From Vibrio nitrifigilis (GTDB lineage Bacteria > Pseudomonadota > Gammaproteobacteria > Enterobacterales > Vibrionaceae), in the NCBI RefSeq assembly GCF_015686695.1, contig NZ_JADPMR010000001.1:682001-746000 (forward strand): 64,000 bases of DNA, given 5' to 3'. A model generated the notes under the pieces. It saw only the letters and a list, made by a program, of their open reading frames with translations, was not told where the DNA came from and did no database searches. Shown one piece after another: positions 42,743 through 51,490 of this stretch; the first letter of the stretch is position 1, and the number at the start of each line of letters is the position of its first letter. The translations under genes and the position numbers were made by a program.

Positions 42743-42776
42743 TTAAAAAAAAGAGGCCACCATAAAGGTGGCCTCT
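42743..42776 (-). terminator. Rho-independent terminator of rne
   Basis: On the minus strand a ten-base perfect stem (AGAGGCCACC and partner) with a five-base loop is followed by eight or more T residues. It lies about 25 bases after the rne stop. Confidence 0.92.
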
Positions 42777-42802
42777 GAGTTCTTTTCACCAAGTTACGTT
42801 AA

Positions 42803-45800
42803 TTAGTAACCTTGAGGTTTGGTCATTTCAGCGCTAGCTTTTGAGCGAGCCGCTTGACTACCTGCACCGATAGAGTGGTAACGTTCACTTCTAAACGGTG
42901 CAGCCACAACAGTGATATCTTTCACTTCATGTGTGCCTGCTGCTTTAGTCATTGCTGACGATGCATGGCCTTTGTGATTCCAAACTACAGTACCACTGCT
43001 TTGAGATGGTGCCTCATCGCTGTCGACTGTAACTGTGCCCATTTCTACCTCAGTAGATTGAGCCTCTTCCACAACGTTTGCTTGCTCAGTCACTGGCGCT
43101 TCAATAGCTGATGCTACTGCTACTTCAGTTTCATCTACAGCTGGGGCTTCAACGTGACCTGACTCTTCGATAGTATCGACTAAAATCGGTGACTCTTCAA
43201 CAATTGGTGCAACTTGTGATTCTTCCACGACAGGTGTCTGTACAGGTTGTTCCGTTACTGCTGGCTGTGGTTCACGACGAACAATCACTTTACCCATTGC
43301 CATTTCAGGACAAGCAAACCCGCCGAGCGAAGCAACGTCTACTGGTTTAGTTTCCATTGCTGGTGTTTCTGCTGGTTTTTGTCTAGTTTCTGGCTTAGTG
43401 ATGCCATAACTTGGCATCACTTTACCCATCGCCATTTCTGGTGACGCTACACCACCTTTACGTAGGCGGAATGGGTTAGGGCGACGATCGCGACCGCGAC
43501 GACGGCGTTGACCACTTGCGCGTAGATGACGAGGAGAGCGACGATTACGGCGTTGTTTAGGCTTGTCCTCAGATTCTACTTCAGAGCTTGCATCTTGGAC
43601 GGGTTGTTCAACAACACTTGCAGGTGATGCTTCAGCCACTGTTTCAACCGGAGTAATAACATCTTCAACCGGAGTAATAACATCCATGACCTCTTCAGGC
43701 TCTTGGCTGTTCTTACGCACTTGTTTCGTTAGCTTACGGCGTTGACGACGTTCTTTAACCTTAGCTGCTTTCGTATCGTTTTGTTTATCTTGGCTAGCAT
43801 TGTCTTTTGCCGCTTCGCCTTTCGCTTGTTCCGCTAATTGACGGCCTTGCTCTTGCAGTTTGCTGTCTTTTGCATCCTCATGAGCTTTGTTGTCATCGCG
43901 TTTGTTATTACGACGATCTTGCTTAGGCTTACGATCTTGACGCTGCTTGCGATTGTTATTGCTGTTGTTATTGCTGTCTTTTTCTGCGTTCGCATTGTCT
44001 TTGTTATTGCGATTATCGCTGCTCTTCTCGTTTACATCATTAGCGTTGCGATTGTTACGCTTGTTTTTGTCACGATTGTTACGGCGACGATCGTTATTGC
44101 GATCGCGACGAGGCTGGCGCTGCTTTTGTTCTGAGTTTTGTGTCTGCTCAGGTTCAACACTTTCAACACTTTTCGCTTCGGTCTTTTCAGCAGGTGCTTC
44201 TTCAGCAGAGAAGAAACTTGCCAATGCTTTCATAAAGCGACTAAACAAGCTTGGTTTAGCAGGCGCTGTTTCTTTAGGTGCTGCCGGTTTTTCAGCAGGC
44301 TTAGTTGCTGTAGTTGGCTCAGAAGGTGTTCCGAATCCTTTTAGCATTGGCTCTTCAATGCGTTTTGGTTTCAGTTCAGTGTCTGTTGTTTCCAAGCCTT
44401 CTGCTTCTTTCATGCTTTCCAGTTTCTTAGGAATCAAGTAAGACAGCAGTTTTTGTTCTTCACCCTCACGGATACGGATCACTTCAAAATGCGGAGTTTC
44501 CATATCAGAGGTAGGAACGATAGTAATCTTAACTTCTTGGTTGCGTTCAATGTGGTTAACAGAACGACGCTTTTCATTCAACAAGTAAGAGGCAATCGAT
44601 ACTGGAACGACAGCAAGAACTTGTGCTGTGTTGTCTTTTAGTGCTTCTTCTTCGATAAGACGTAAGACAGACAGAGCCAAAGATTCGTTGTCACGAATTA
44701 CACCCGTACCGTTACAGCGCGGACAAATATGGTGACTTGCTTCAGCTAGAGAAGGGCTCAAGCGCTGGCGAGACATCTCTAAGAGGCCGAAACGAGAAAT
44801 ACGACCGATTTGAACGCGAGCACGATCCATGCGAACCGCTTCACGTAGACGACTTTCTACTTCACGTTGATGGCGTACTGGCGTCATATCGATAAAGTCG
44901 ATAACAACCAAACCACCTAAATCACGTAGACGAAGTTGACGGGCAATTTCATCTGCTGCTTCTAGGTTGGTATTAAGTGCGGTTTCTTCAATATCGCCAC
45001 CTTTGGTTGCGCGAGCAGAGTTGATATCGATAGAGGTTAGAGCTTCTGTAGGGTCAATAACGATTGAACCACCAGAAGGCAAGCGCACTTCACGTTGGAA
45101 AGCTGATTCGATTTGGCTTTCAATTTGGTAATGACTGAATAGTGGCACGTCACCATCGTATTTTTTAACTCGACTAACAAAGTCAGGGCGAACGACGTTG
45201 ATGTGTTCCATTACTCGATCAAAGATCGTTTGGCTATCAATTAAGATTTCACCAATATCACGACGTAAATAGTCACGAATAGCGCGAACTACCACGTTGC
45301 TTTCTTGGTGAATAAGGAAGGGTGCAGGTTTGGATTCTGCCGCTTCTTTTACACGACTCCAAAGGTTGAGCATGTAGGATAAATCGCCCTGCAGTTCTTC
45401 AGCACTTTTACCGACACCCGCTGTACGAACAATTAAGCCCATACCTTGAGGTGTTTCTAGTGTTGATAATGCTGCTTTTAGAGCTGTACGCTCTTCACCT
45501 TCGATACGGCGAGAGATACCGCCTGCACGAGGGTTATTTGGCATTAATACTAGGTAGCTACCTGCTAGTGAGATAAAGGTAGTTAATGCTGCCCCTTTGC
45601 TGCCACGCTCTTCCTTTTCTACTTGGACAATGACTTCTTGGCCTTCTTTAAGCACTTCTTTAATGCTTGGACGACCTTGGTAGGTATATCCGTTTGGAAA
45701 GTATTCGCGGGCTATTTCTTTGAGGGGAAGGAAACCATGTCGTTCTGCACCGTAATCAACAAAAGCAGCTTCCAGACTTGGCTCAATACGGGTGATTCGT

Positions 45801-45931
45801 CCTTTATATATATTTGCTTTTTTCGATTCATGACCGGGACTTTCGATATCCAAATCGAAAAGTCGCTGGCCATCAACCAACGCGACACGCATCTCTTCTT
45901 TTTGAGTTGCGTTTATTAACATTCTTTTCAT
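42803..45931 (-). CDS. rne: Ribonuclease E
   Basis: The 1042-residue endoribonuclease has the full catalytic half: S1 domain (about 35-125), 5' sensor with R169-T170, DNase I-like domain with the catalytic Asp302 (LTSIDINSA) and the second Asp in VVIDFIDM, and the Zn-link cysteines 403 and 406 (CPRC). From about residue 520 the tail is disordered and rich in Arg/Asn/Lys/Gln, the RNA-binding and degradosome scaffold region, with two similar PEMAMGKV motifs. It cuts AU-rich single-stranded RNA and matures rRNA/tRNA. A truncated paralogue lies in tandem upstream. Confidence 0.97.
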   Translation of the reverse strand: MKRMLINATQKEEMRVALVDGQRLFDLDIESPGHESKKANIYKGRITRIEPSLEAAFVDYGAERHGFLPLKEIAREYFPNGYTYQGRPSIKEVLKEGQEVIVQVEKEERGSKGAALTTFISLAGSYLVLMPNNPRAGGISRRIEGEERTALKAALSTLETPQGMGLIVRTAGVGKSAEELQGDLSYMLNLWSRVKEAAESKPAPFLIHQESNVVVRAIRDYLRRDIGEILIDSQTIFDRVMEHINVVRPDFVSRVKKYDGDVPLFSHYQIESQIESAFQREVRLPSGGSIVIDPTEALTSIDINSARATKGGDIEETALNTNLEAADEIARQLRLRDLGGLVVIDFIDMTPVRHQREVESRLREAVRMDRARVQIGRISRFGLLEMSRQRLSPSLAEASHHICPRCNGTGVIRDNESLALSVLRLIEEEALKDNTAQVLAVVPVSIASYLLNEKRRSVNHIERNQEVKITIVPTSDMETPHFEVIRIREGEEQKLLSYLIPKKLESMKEAEGLETTDTELKPKRIEEPMLKGFGTPSEPTTATKPAEKPAAPKETAPAKPSLFSRFMKALASFFSAEEAPAEKTEAKSVESVEPEQTQNSEQKQRQPRRDRNNDRRRNNRDKNKRNNRNANDVNEKSSDNRNNKDNANAEKDSNNNSNNNRKQRQDRKPKQDRRNNKRDDNKAHEDAKDSKLQEQGRQLAEQAKGEAAKDNASQDKQNDTKAAKVKERRQRRKLTKQVRKNSQEPEEVMDVITPVEDVITPVETVAEASPASVVEQPVQDASSEVESEDKPKQRRNRRSPRHLRASGQRRRRGRDRRPNPFRLRKGGVASPEMAMGKVMPSYGITKPETRQKPAETPAMETKPVDVASLGGFACPEMAMGKVIVRREPQPAVTEQPVQTPVVEESQVAPIVEESPILVDTIEESGHVEAPAVDETEVAVASAIEAPVTEQANVVEEAQSTEVEMGTVTVDSDEAPSQSSGTVVWNHKGHASSAMTKAAGTHEVKDITVVAAPFRSERYHSIGAGSQAARSKASAEMTKPQGY

Positions 45932-46606
45932 TGAAAAAATCTCGTTATCTTTATCTTTCGTTTTGATTTTCGTTCTTACTGCTGTGATTCGCTTTCAAGG
46001 TGCCTGATCCCATGGCTTATATGTACAGCCTCCCGGCTGGAAGGGATGCTCTAAGGGCACATCAGTTACCACAGACACATTGGTGCCTGTGATCCGCATC
46101 GTATGGCGGAGGATACTCAACATGAAAAGGCGATGAGTAGAGCAGTAAGAGGACGTTAACCAACCGTGTCTTACGCCACATGCTGCACATTGATTTCGGC
46201 CAACTACTCATTAACATTGCGCACAGTTGAAACACACAAAGTAAACTATAAGGCGTTTAACTATGGACAGGTGTGAACTATAGCAGTGACTGTGTAACAC
46301 AGCAATCTGCTTTATTCGAAAGGACACAAAATTTTGCTTTCTGGCCCAAAAATGAGGTGCAGAGCGGGATTGAGTACAAAAAATACACATAAAAAGAGAG
46401 GGTTTTTTGTGCGGTTTTATCGTACATAATTCTGCTTTGGCGATTGGAGTTGTTGTCATTTTCTCCACTCTCAGTGCAGATTTTTAAAAAACAGTCATTT
46501 TTATACCCAAATGACCTCAAGGTGTTGTTTCAGTGAGAATGCATTTGCCCTTAGGCAAAGTACTGATTTAAAAATCAGTAACTCATCCTAGGGCGAGTAT
46601 ATCTAG
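45932..46606 (-). promoter_or_regulatory. rne 5' leader and promoter region
   Basis: This 675-base stretch separates rne from the truncated paralogue. The part next to rne (about 45985-46200) has many GC-rich complementary segments, as expected of the long structured leader through which RNase E autoregulates its mRNA in E. coli. The part at about 46265-46375 resembles the region upstream of the paralogue (about 47672-47785): both carry GAACTATAGCARTGAC, AAATTTTGC and CCCAAAAATG in the same order. Short inverted repeats at 46545-46585 follow the paralogue stop. No credible gene is present. Confidence 0.6.
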
Positions 46607-47584
46607 TCACCGTAACGATAGTTTTTTGAGTAACACATTGAGAAATCCCCCCAAATTTCTAGGCTGAGCAGGTTTGGTCTCGATAGAAGTTAATGTTTCA
46701 TCGGGAGCTACAATTGTTGGGTCTTCTGCTGGTAAATGGTTTCTTTGTTGTAGCTCTAATTCAATCTGGTTCGCAATTTCAAAATGGCTGAATAGTGACT
46801 CTTCACCATTGTATGATTTTACGCGATCGGTAAATTTAGGGTAAACCGAATTAACGTGCTCTAGCACACGTTCATAGATGGTGTCGCTGTCGATAAGAAT
46901 TTCATCAATATCATGATGCAAATAGTCGCGAATCGCACGGTTCAATACGTTACTTTCTTGGTGAATTAAAAATGGTGCACTGTTTGAATCAGCTGCGTTT
47001 TTGATGTCTGCCCAGTGGTTGAGTATCACATTAAGGTCCCACTTTAGATCTTCGCCATTTCTTCTTATGCCTGCATTACGAACGATAAGACCCATACCCA
47101 GTGGAAGTTCCAGTGTGCTTAGTGCTGCTTTTAGTTTAATACGTTCATCACCTTCAATGCGGCGAGAAATTCCGCCAGCACGAGGGTTATTTGGCATTAA
47201 TACTAGGTAGCTACCTGCAAGTGAGATAAAGGTGGTTAATGCTGCGCCTTCGCTGCCACGCTCTTCCTTTTCTACTTGGACAATGACTTCTTGGCCTTCT
47301 TTAAGTACTTCTTTAATGCTTGGGCGGCCTTGGTAGGTATATCCGGCTAGAAAGTATTCGCGGGCAACTTCTTTGAGGGGGAGAAAGCCATGTCGTTCAG
47401 CGCCATAATCAACAAAAGCAGCTTCTATACTTGACTCTATACGGGTGATTCGTCCTTTATAGATATTGGCTTTTTTCGATTCATGACCGGGGCGTTCGAT
47501 GTCCAACTTGATGAGTTGCTGATCGTCTATTAGAGCGACATGGATTTCTTTTGTTTGAGTGGTATGTATTAATAGTCTTTTCAT
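46607..47584 (-). CDS. Truncated RNase E paralogue lacking the catalytic domain
   Basis: The 325-residue protein aligns colinearly with residues 1-302 of the neighbouring RNase E. Residues about 33-145 (the S1 domain) are almost identical, the rest is more diverged. The catalytic Asp302 is Glu (TSIETKPA), the second catalytic Asp, the Zn-link and the whole scaffold tail are absent, and the 5'-sensor Thr170 is Asn (VRN). The frame is open and begins like rne (MKRLL), so it may still be made. It could be a dominant-negative partner, an RNA-binding decoy or a decaying duplicate. It is oriented as rne, between rne and rluC. Confidence 0.85.
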   Translation of the reverse strand: MKRLLIHTTQTKEIHVALIDDQQLIKLDIERPGHESKKANIYKGRITRIESSIEAAFVDYGAERHGFLPLKEVAREYFLAGYTYQGRPSIKEVLKEGQEVIVQVEKEERGSEGAALTTFISLAGSYLVLMPNNPRAGGISRRIEGDERIKLKAALSTLELPLGMGLIVRNAGIRRNGEDLKWDLNVILNHWADIKNAADSNSAPFLIHQESNVLNRAIRDYLHHDIDEILIDSDTIYERVLEHVNSVYPKFTDRVKSYNGEESLFSHFEIANQIELELQQRNHLPAEDPTIVAPDETLTSIETKPAQPRNLGGFLNVLLKKLSLR

Positions 47585-47947
47585 CGAAAAATCTCATTAT
47601 CACCTTTTGTTGTCAGTTATCGGCTCATTAGCCATACCAAACTGAATGATTTTTAGTCTTCTGCAGGAAGCGATGAACTATAGCAATGACAATAATCCTC
47701 GCCAATTGGCTTTAGATTTGAGGTGTGAAATTTTGCGTCTTGTTCCCAAAAATGGCGAACTGAGCCAACTAAAGTATGAATATCAATTGGACACAGATGG
47801 TGTGTTGATGTTTTTTCAGCGTTTAAGCCGTTCTAACAAGAATATTGCTGTTATTTTTACCGTTTGAGACAGGAATAAACGTAAAAGCTCGCTTTTTGAT
47901 AAACACCCAAATAGGTTTTTGGCTGAATTAAGGTTAAAATAGCTGCC
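47585..47947. other. Region between the RNase E paralogue and rluC
   Basis: These 363 bases hold divergent promoters. Part of the segment (about 47672-47785) resembles the region upstream of rne at 46265-46375, so the duplication included promoter DNA. The long GC-rich leader found next to rne is missing here. A plus-strand open frame at 47646-47867 (73 codons) overlaps the duplicated non-coding part and is not called as a gene. Confidence 0.5.
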
Positions 47948-48901
47948 ATGAGTGAAATTAAAACACAAGTCCAGTTCGTTGATATTGACGAAGACATGGC
48001 TGGTCAACGTATAGATAATTTCTTACGTAACCAATTAAAAAGTATTCCTAAAAGCATGGTGTATCGCATCTTGCGTAAGGGCGAAGTGCGCGTTAATAAA
48101 AAGCGAGTGAAAGCAGAATATAAAATTGCAGCTGGTGACGTTGTACGTATTCCTCCGGTTACGATACAAGAACAAGATGTGAATGCGCCTGCTCCAGTTA
48201 GCACTAAACTCAATAAAGTGGCTGAACTTGAAGACCGTATTATTTATGAAGATGATCATATGCTCATCTTGAATAAACCATCAGGTACTGCGGTTCATGG
48301 AGGAAGTGGGCTAAAATTTGGCGCGATAGAGGCGTTGCGGGCGCTGCGTCCTCAGGCTCGTTTTCTTGAATTAGTGCATCGTATTGACCGAGATACATCA
48401 GGTATTTTGTTGGTCGCTAAAAAGCGTTCTGCACTACGTCACCTTCAAGCTCAGTTTCGTGAAAAGACCGTGCATAAGTATTACTTTGCATTGGTGATGG
48501 GGCAGTGGAAGAATAACTGTAAATCAGTTAACGCACCGCTTTTGAAAAACGAAGTGAACAGTATTGTACGTGTTAACCCTAAAGGAAAACCTTCAGAAAC
48601 ACGTTTCAAGATTCTAGAAAAATTCAAAGAAGCGACGTTGGTGCAAGCAAGCCCGATTACTGGCAGAACTCACCAAATTCGCGTGCATACTCAGTATATG
48701 GGGCATCCTATTGCGTGGGATGACCGTTACGGAGATCCTCGTTTTGATGCCTACACGGCTCAATTTGGTATTCAGCGTCTATTTCTCCATGCGGCGAATA
48801 TTCAATTTACTCATCCGGGTAGTAATGAACGTGTTGAAATACATGCGCCTTTAGAAAGACGATTAGAAAAAGCATTGGAGCAAATGCGTAAAGATCGTTG
48901 A
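47948..48901 (+). CDS. rluC: 23S rRNA pseudouridine synthase RluC
   Basis: The 317-residue enzyme has an N-terminal S4 RNA-binding domain (about 16-75, QRIDNFLRNQLKSIPKSMVYR) and the RluA-type catalytic domain with HRIDRDTSGILLVAKK, which holds the catalytic aspartate. RluC makes pseudouridines at positions 955, 2504 and 2580 of 23S rRNA (E. coli numbering). It is divergent from rne, the conserved arrangement in gammaproteobacteria. Confidence 0.95.
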   Translation: MSEIKTQVQFVDIDEDMAGQRIDNFLRNQLKSIPKSMVYRILRKGEVRVNKKRVKAEYKIAAGDVVRIPPVTIQEQDVNAPAPVSTKLNKVAELEDRIIYEDDHMLILNKPSGTAVHGGSGLKFGAIEALRALRPQARFLELVHRIDRDTSGILLVAKKRSALRHLQAQFREKTVHKYYFALVMGQWKNNCKSVNAPLLKNEVNSIVRVNPKGKPSETRFKILEKFKEATLVQASPITGRTHQIRVHTQYMGHPIAWDDRYGDPRFDAYTAQFGIQRLFLHAANIQFTHPGSNERVEIHAPLERRLEKALEQMRKDR

Positions 48902-48931
48902 GCCAAGGTTTGAGTTGCAGGTTTATTGATT

Positions 48932-48964
48932 AAGAAGGCTTAGTTAACGTAAGCCTTCTTTTTT
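48932..48964 (+). terminator. Rho-independent terminator of rluC
   Basis: AAGAAGGCTTA pairs perfectly with TAAGCCTTCTT and is followed by TTTT. It lies 30 bases after rluC and just beyond the convergent maf gene. Confidence 0.85.
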
Positions 48965-48989
48965 GACAGCTACTAATCGCTCATAATCA

Positions 48990-49571
48990 TTAGATGGCAC
49001 GTAAGCCTTGCTTTTCTAACATGCTGATAAGAGTGATGAGAGGTAGACCGATAAGGCTATTGGGGTCTTTCCCTTCAAGCTTTTCGAAAAGAGCGATGCC
49101 TAACCCTTCACTTTTAAAGCTGCCCGCACATTGTAGAGGTTGTTCTTTACGAACATAATTTTCGGCCATTTCACGGGTCAGTTCGCGAAAGTGAACATTA
49201 AACGCCTCACAGGTCGATTCTGTTTCGCCTGTCTGTGTGTTATGAACCGCCAGCCCGGTATAAAAAGTGATGCATTGGCCACTTTGACTCAATAACTGTT
49301 CTACCGCTTTTTCCTCTGTATGAGGTTTACCGACGATTTGCTCGTTAATCACACATACTTGATCACTGCCAATGACAAGGCTTGGACAATTAATGGCACA
49401 AGATTGTGCTTTAGTGATCGCCAAACGTGTTACAAGTTCTTGAGCGCTTTCATTTGTGAAAGGCGTTTCGTCACAGTTTGGTTTTGCTGTGATAAAAGGA
49501 ATTGCGAGTTTTTCAAGCAATTGTTGGCGAAAAACCGAGGTAGAGGCTAAAACAAGTTGGTAATTCTGCAT
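48990..49571 (-). CDS. Maf family nucleotide pyrophosphatase (YceF type)
   Basis: The 193-residue protein has the Maf signature: LASTSVFRQQLLEKL at the N-terminus, LVIGSDQVCVIN in the centre and GSFKSEGLGIALFEKLEGKDPNSLIGLPL near the end. Maf/YceF enzymes hydrolyse nucleoside triphosphates, the YceF branch preferring m7GTP. Position next to yceD-rpmF-plsX supports the YceF subtype. It is divergent from yceD. Confidence 0.92.
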   Translation of the reverse strand: MQNYQLVLASTSVFRQQLLEKLAIPFITAKPNCDETPFTNESAQELVTRLAITKAQSCAINCPSLVIGSDQVCVINEQIVGKPHTEEKAVEQLLSQSGQCITFYTGLAVHNTQTGETESTCEAFNVHFRELTREMAENYVRKEQPLQCAGSFKSEGLGIALFEKLEGKDPNSLIGLPLITLISMLEKQGLRAI

Positions 49572-49718
49572 TTTAATTTACAATGTTCGTAGGTTTTGTA
49601 GCAGCATATCTTATTCACTATTGCTGTTCATAACTATCGACGTGAAAAGGGAAAAAAAAGTAACTTTTTTGCCTTTTTCTTTGACTAAACTTGTTTAGGA
49701 AGATAATATTCGCGCCCT

Positions 49719-50243
49719 ATGCAAAAGGTAAAAATACCGCGAACGGTTGATCCGGGCAAAGCGGCTCAGAAACGACTTGATTACGATGGCATCATCCAAG
49801 TCAGTCTTTTCAAGCGCTTAGCTGAATCAGTCGAAGGCGTAAAACGCGACGCTCAAGTAACATTGTCATTTGGGTTGGATGAACAGCGACTCGTTGTTAT
49901 CTCTGGTAAAGCTAACATCGAAGTTGATTTAGAGTGTCAACGCTGTAACGAGGTTTTCGCATATGAATGCGATGTCGAGTTTACTTATACACCGTATTAC
50001 AGTGAAAAAAGTGAACAAGACGCACCGGAAGAGTATGATTTGGTAGATCTTAACGAATACGGTGAAGTGGACCTTATACAGTTAGTTGAAGACGAGTTCA
50101 TCTTAAACTTACCCCAAGTTGCAATGCACGATGAGTCAGAATGTAGCGTTGAATCAGACAACTTGGTGTTTGGTGAACTTCCGAAAGAAGTTGCGGAAGA
50201 AAAGCCGAATCCATTCGATGTTTTAAAAAGTTTGAAGAAATAA
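49719..50243 (+). CDS. yceD: 23S rRNA accumulation protein YceD (DUF177)
   Basis: A 174-residue acidic protein with the conserved ECQRCNEVF-type CxxC motif (here LECQRCNEVF, about residues 74-83) and DLVDLNEYGEVDLIQLVEDEFILNLPQVA toward the end. In E. coli yceD is needed for normal 23S rRNA levels. It directly precedes rpmF, the conserved order, and is probably co-transcribed with it. Confidence 0.92.
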   Translation: MQKVKIPRTVDPGKAAQKRLDYDGIIQVSLFKRLAESVEGVKRDAQVTLSFGLDEQRLVVISGKANIEVDLECQRCNEVFAYECDVEFTYTPYYSEKSEQDAPEEYDLVDLNEYGEVDLIQLVEDEFILNLPQVAMHDESECSVESDNLVFGELPKEVAEEKPNPFDVLKSLKK

Positions 50244-50279
50244 TCGCTTCAAACGTTACTTAACATAGGAGTAGGGTCA

Positions 50280-50450
50280 ATGGCCGTACAACAAAACCGT
50301 AAAACACGTTCTAAGCGTGGCATGCGTCGTTCACACGATGCGCTAACTACAGCTGCTCTATCTGTAGACGCGACTTCAGGTGAAACTCACCTACGTCACA
50401 ACGTGACTGCTGACGGTTACTACCGTGGCAAAAAGGTTATCAACAAGTAA
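50280..50450 (+). CDS. rpmF: 50S ribosomal protein L32
   Basis: A 56-residue basic protein, MAVQQNRKTRSKRGMRRSHD at its start, matching L32 exactly in size and pattern. AGGAGTAGGG precedes the ATG. The stop TAA is part of the TAAGG ribosome site of plsX, so the two genes are tightly joined. It lies in the yceD-rpmF-plsX-fab cluster common to gammaproteobacteria. Confidence 0.98.
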   Translation: MAVQQNRKTRSKRGMRRSHDALTTAALSVDATSGETHLRHNVTADGYYRGKKVINK

Positions 50451-50459
50451 GGTTGACCT

Positions 50460-51485
50460 TTGCTTTATTTAACCGTTGCACTTGATGCAATGGGCGGTGA
50501 TTTCGGTCCCCGTGTCACAGTGCCTGCCGCCGTGCAGGCACTGTCGCATTTCCCGGAGCTGAAAGTGTCTCTTGTAGGCGACCAGTCACAAATTGCCCAC
50601 CAACTATCTCTACTAGGTTGCAAGCCAAATTCTCGTTTGAGTATTGTGCATAGCGACCGAGTTATTTCTAACTCAGAGAAACCTTCTTTAGCACTTCGTC
50701 ATAGCGTTGGGACATCCATGGGAATTACCGTGGATCTTGTTGCGAATGGCAAAGCAGACGCTTGTGTAAGTGCTGGCAACACCGGAGCTTTGATGGCTCT
50801 CTCCCGTTTTAGACTAAAATTGTTACCAGGCATTGATAGGCCGGCACTTGTGTCAGCGTTACCAACGGCAAGTGGTAAAAAAACGTGGATGCTAGACTTA
50901 GGCGCGAATGTGTCGAGTGATGCAGATTCATTGTTTCAATTTGCAGTAATGGGAGCAGCGTTAGCAGAAGAACATTTAGGCCGTCCCCCGCGCGTGGCAA
51001 TATTAAATATTGGCGCTGAGGAAATAAAAGGCAATGATCTTGTCAAACGTTGTGCAGAGATGCTTAATCAAACTCAAGCAGTGAATTACATTGGTTATAT
51101 TGAAAGTAATCAATTACTTCTCGATGTTGCAGATGTTATTGTTAGCGATGGCTTTGTCGGTAATGTATGCCTTAAGGCATGCGAAGGCACAGCACAACTC
51201 TTTATTGATAAGCTTAAAGATAGATTTTTAGCTTCATCCATAAAGGGTTGGATTGCTCGAAAACTGTTTTCGGATTTATTTACAGAACTAAAAACGTTGA
51301 ACCCCGACCAGTATAACGGTGCAAGTTTGTTAGGATTGCGCGGCATTGTCATAAAAAGTCATGGAAGAGCAGATGTATCCGCTTGCGTTAATGCAATTTC
51401 TGAGGCGGTACACGAAATCAAACGACAAGTACCCAGCCGGATAAGCGATCGTTTGGAAGCGGTTTTACTCGAGAGGCATTATTAG
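50460..51485 (+). CDS. plsX: Phosphate acyltransferase PlsX
   Basis: The 341-residue protein has the PlsX pattern LTVALDAMGGDFGPR at the start, CVSAGNTGALMALS and VSDGFVGNVCLKACEG. The start is a TTG at 50460 with TAAGG seven bases upstream; no ATG gives a full-length N-terminus. PlsX makes acyl-phosphate from acyl-ACP for phospholipid synthesis by PlsY. It is followed by fabH after five bases. Confidence 0.95.
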   Translation: MLYLTVALDAMGGDFGPRVTVPAAVQALSHFPELKVSLVGDQSQIAHQLSLLGCKPNSRLSIVHSDRVISNSEKPSLALRHSVGTSMGITVDLVANGKADACVSAGNTGALMALSRFRLKLLPGIDRPALVSALPTASGKKTWMLDLGANVSSDADSLFQFAVMGAALAEEHLGRPPRVAILNIGAEEIKGNDLVKRCAEMLNQTQAVNYIGYIESNQLLLDVADVIVSDGFVGNVCLKACEGTAQLFIDKLKDRFLASSIKGWIARKLFSDLFTELKTLNPDQYNGASLLGLRGIVIKSHGRADVSACVNAISEAVHEIKRQVPSRISDRLEAVLLERHY

Positions 51486-51490
51486 TCTTC

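Noticed and set aside
43838..44441. Long antisense open frames opposite the RNase E tail (98 and 164 codons)
   Set aside because: They are low-complexity Leu/Ser/Arg-rich shadows created by the repetitive Arg/Asn/Lys codons of the RNase E scaffold region.
46211..46520. Minus-strand open frames of 80-85 codons upstream of rne
   Set aside because: They lie in the rne promoter and leader region, overlap each other in two frames and show no protein-like composition or start signals.
47646..47867. 73-codon plus-strand open frame between the RNase E paralogue and rluC
   Set aside because: Part of it is homologous to the non-coding region upstream of rne, where the frame is not open, so coding potential is not conserved between the two copies.
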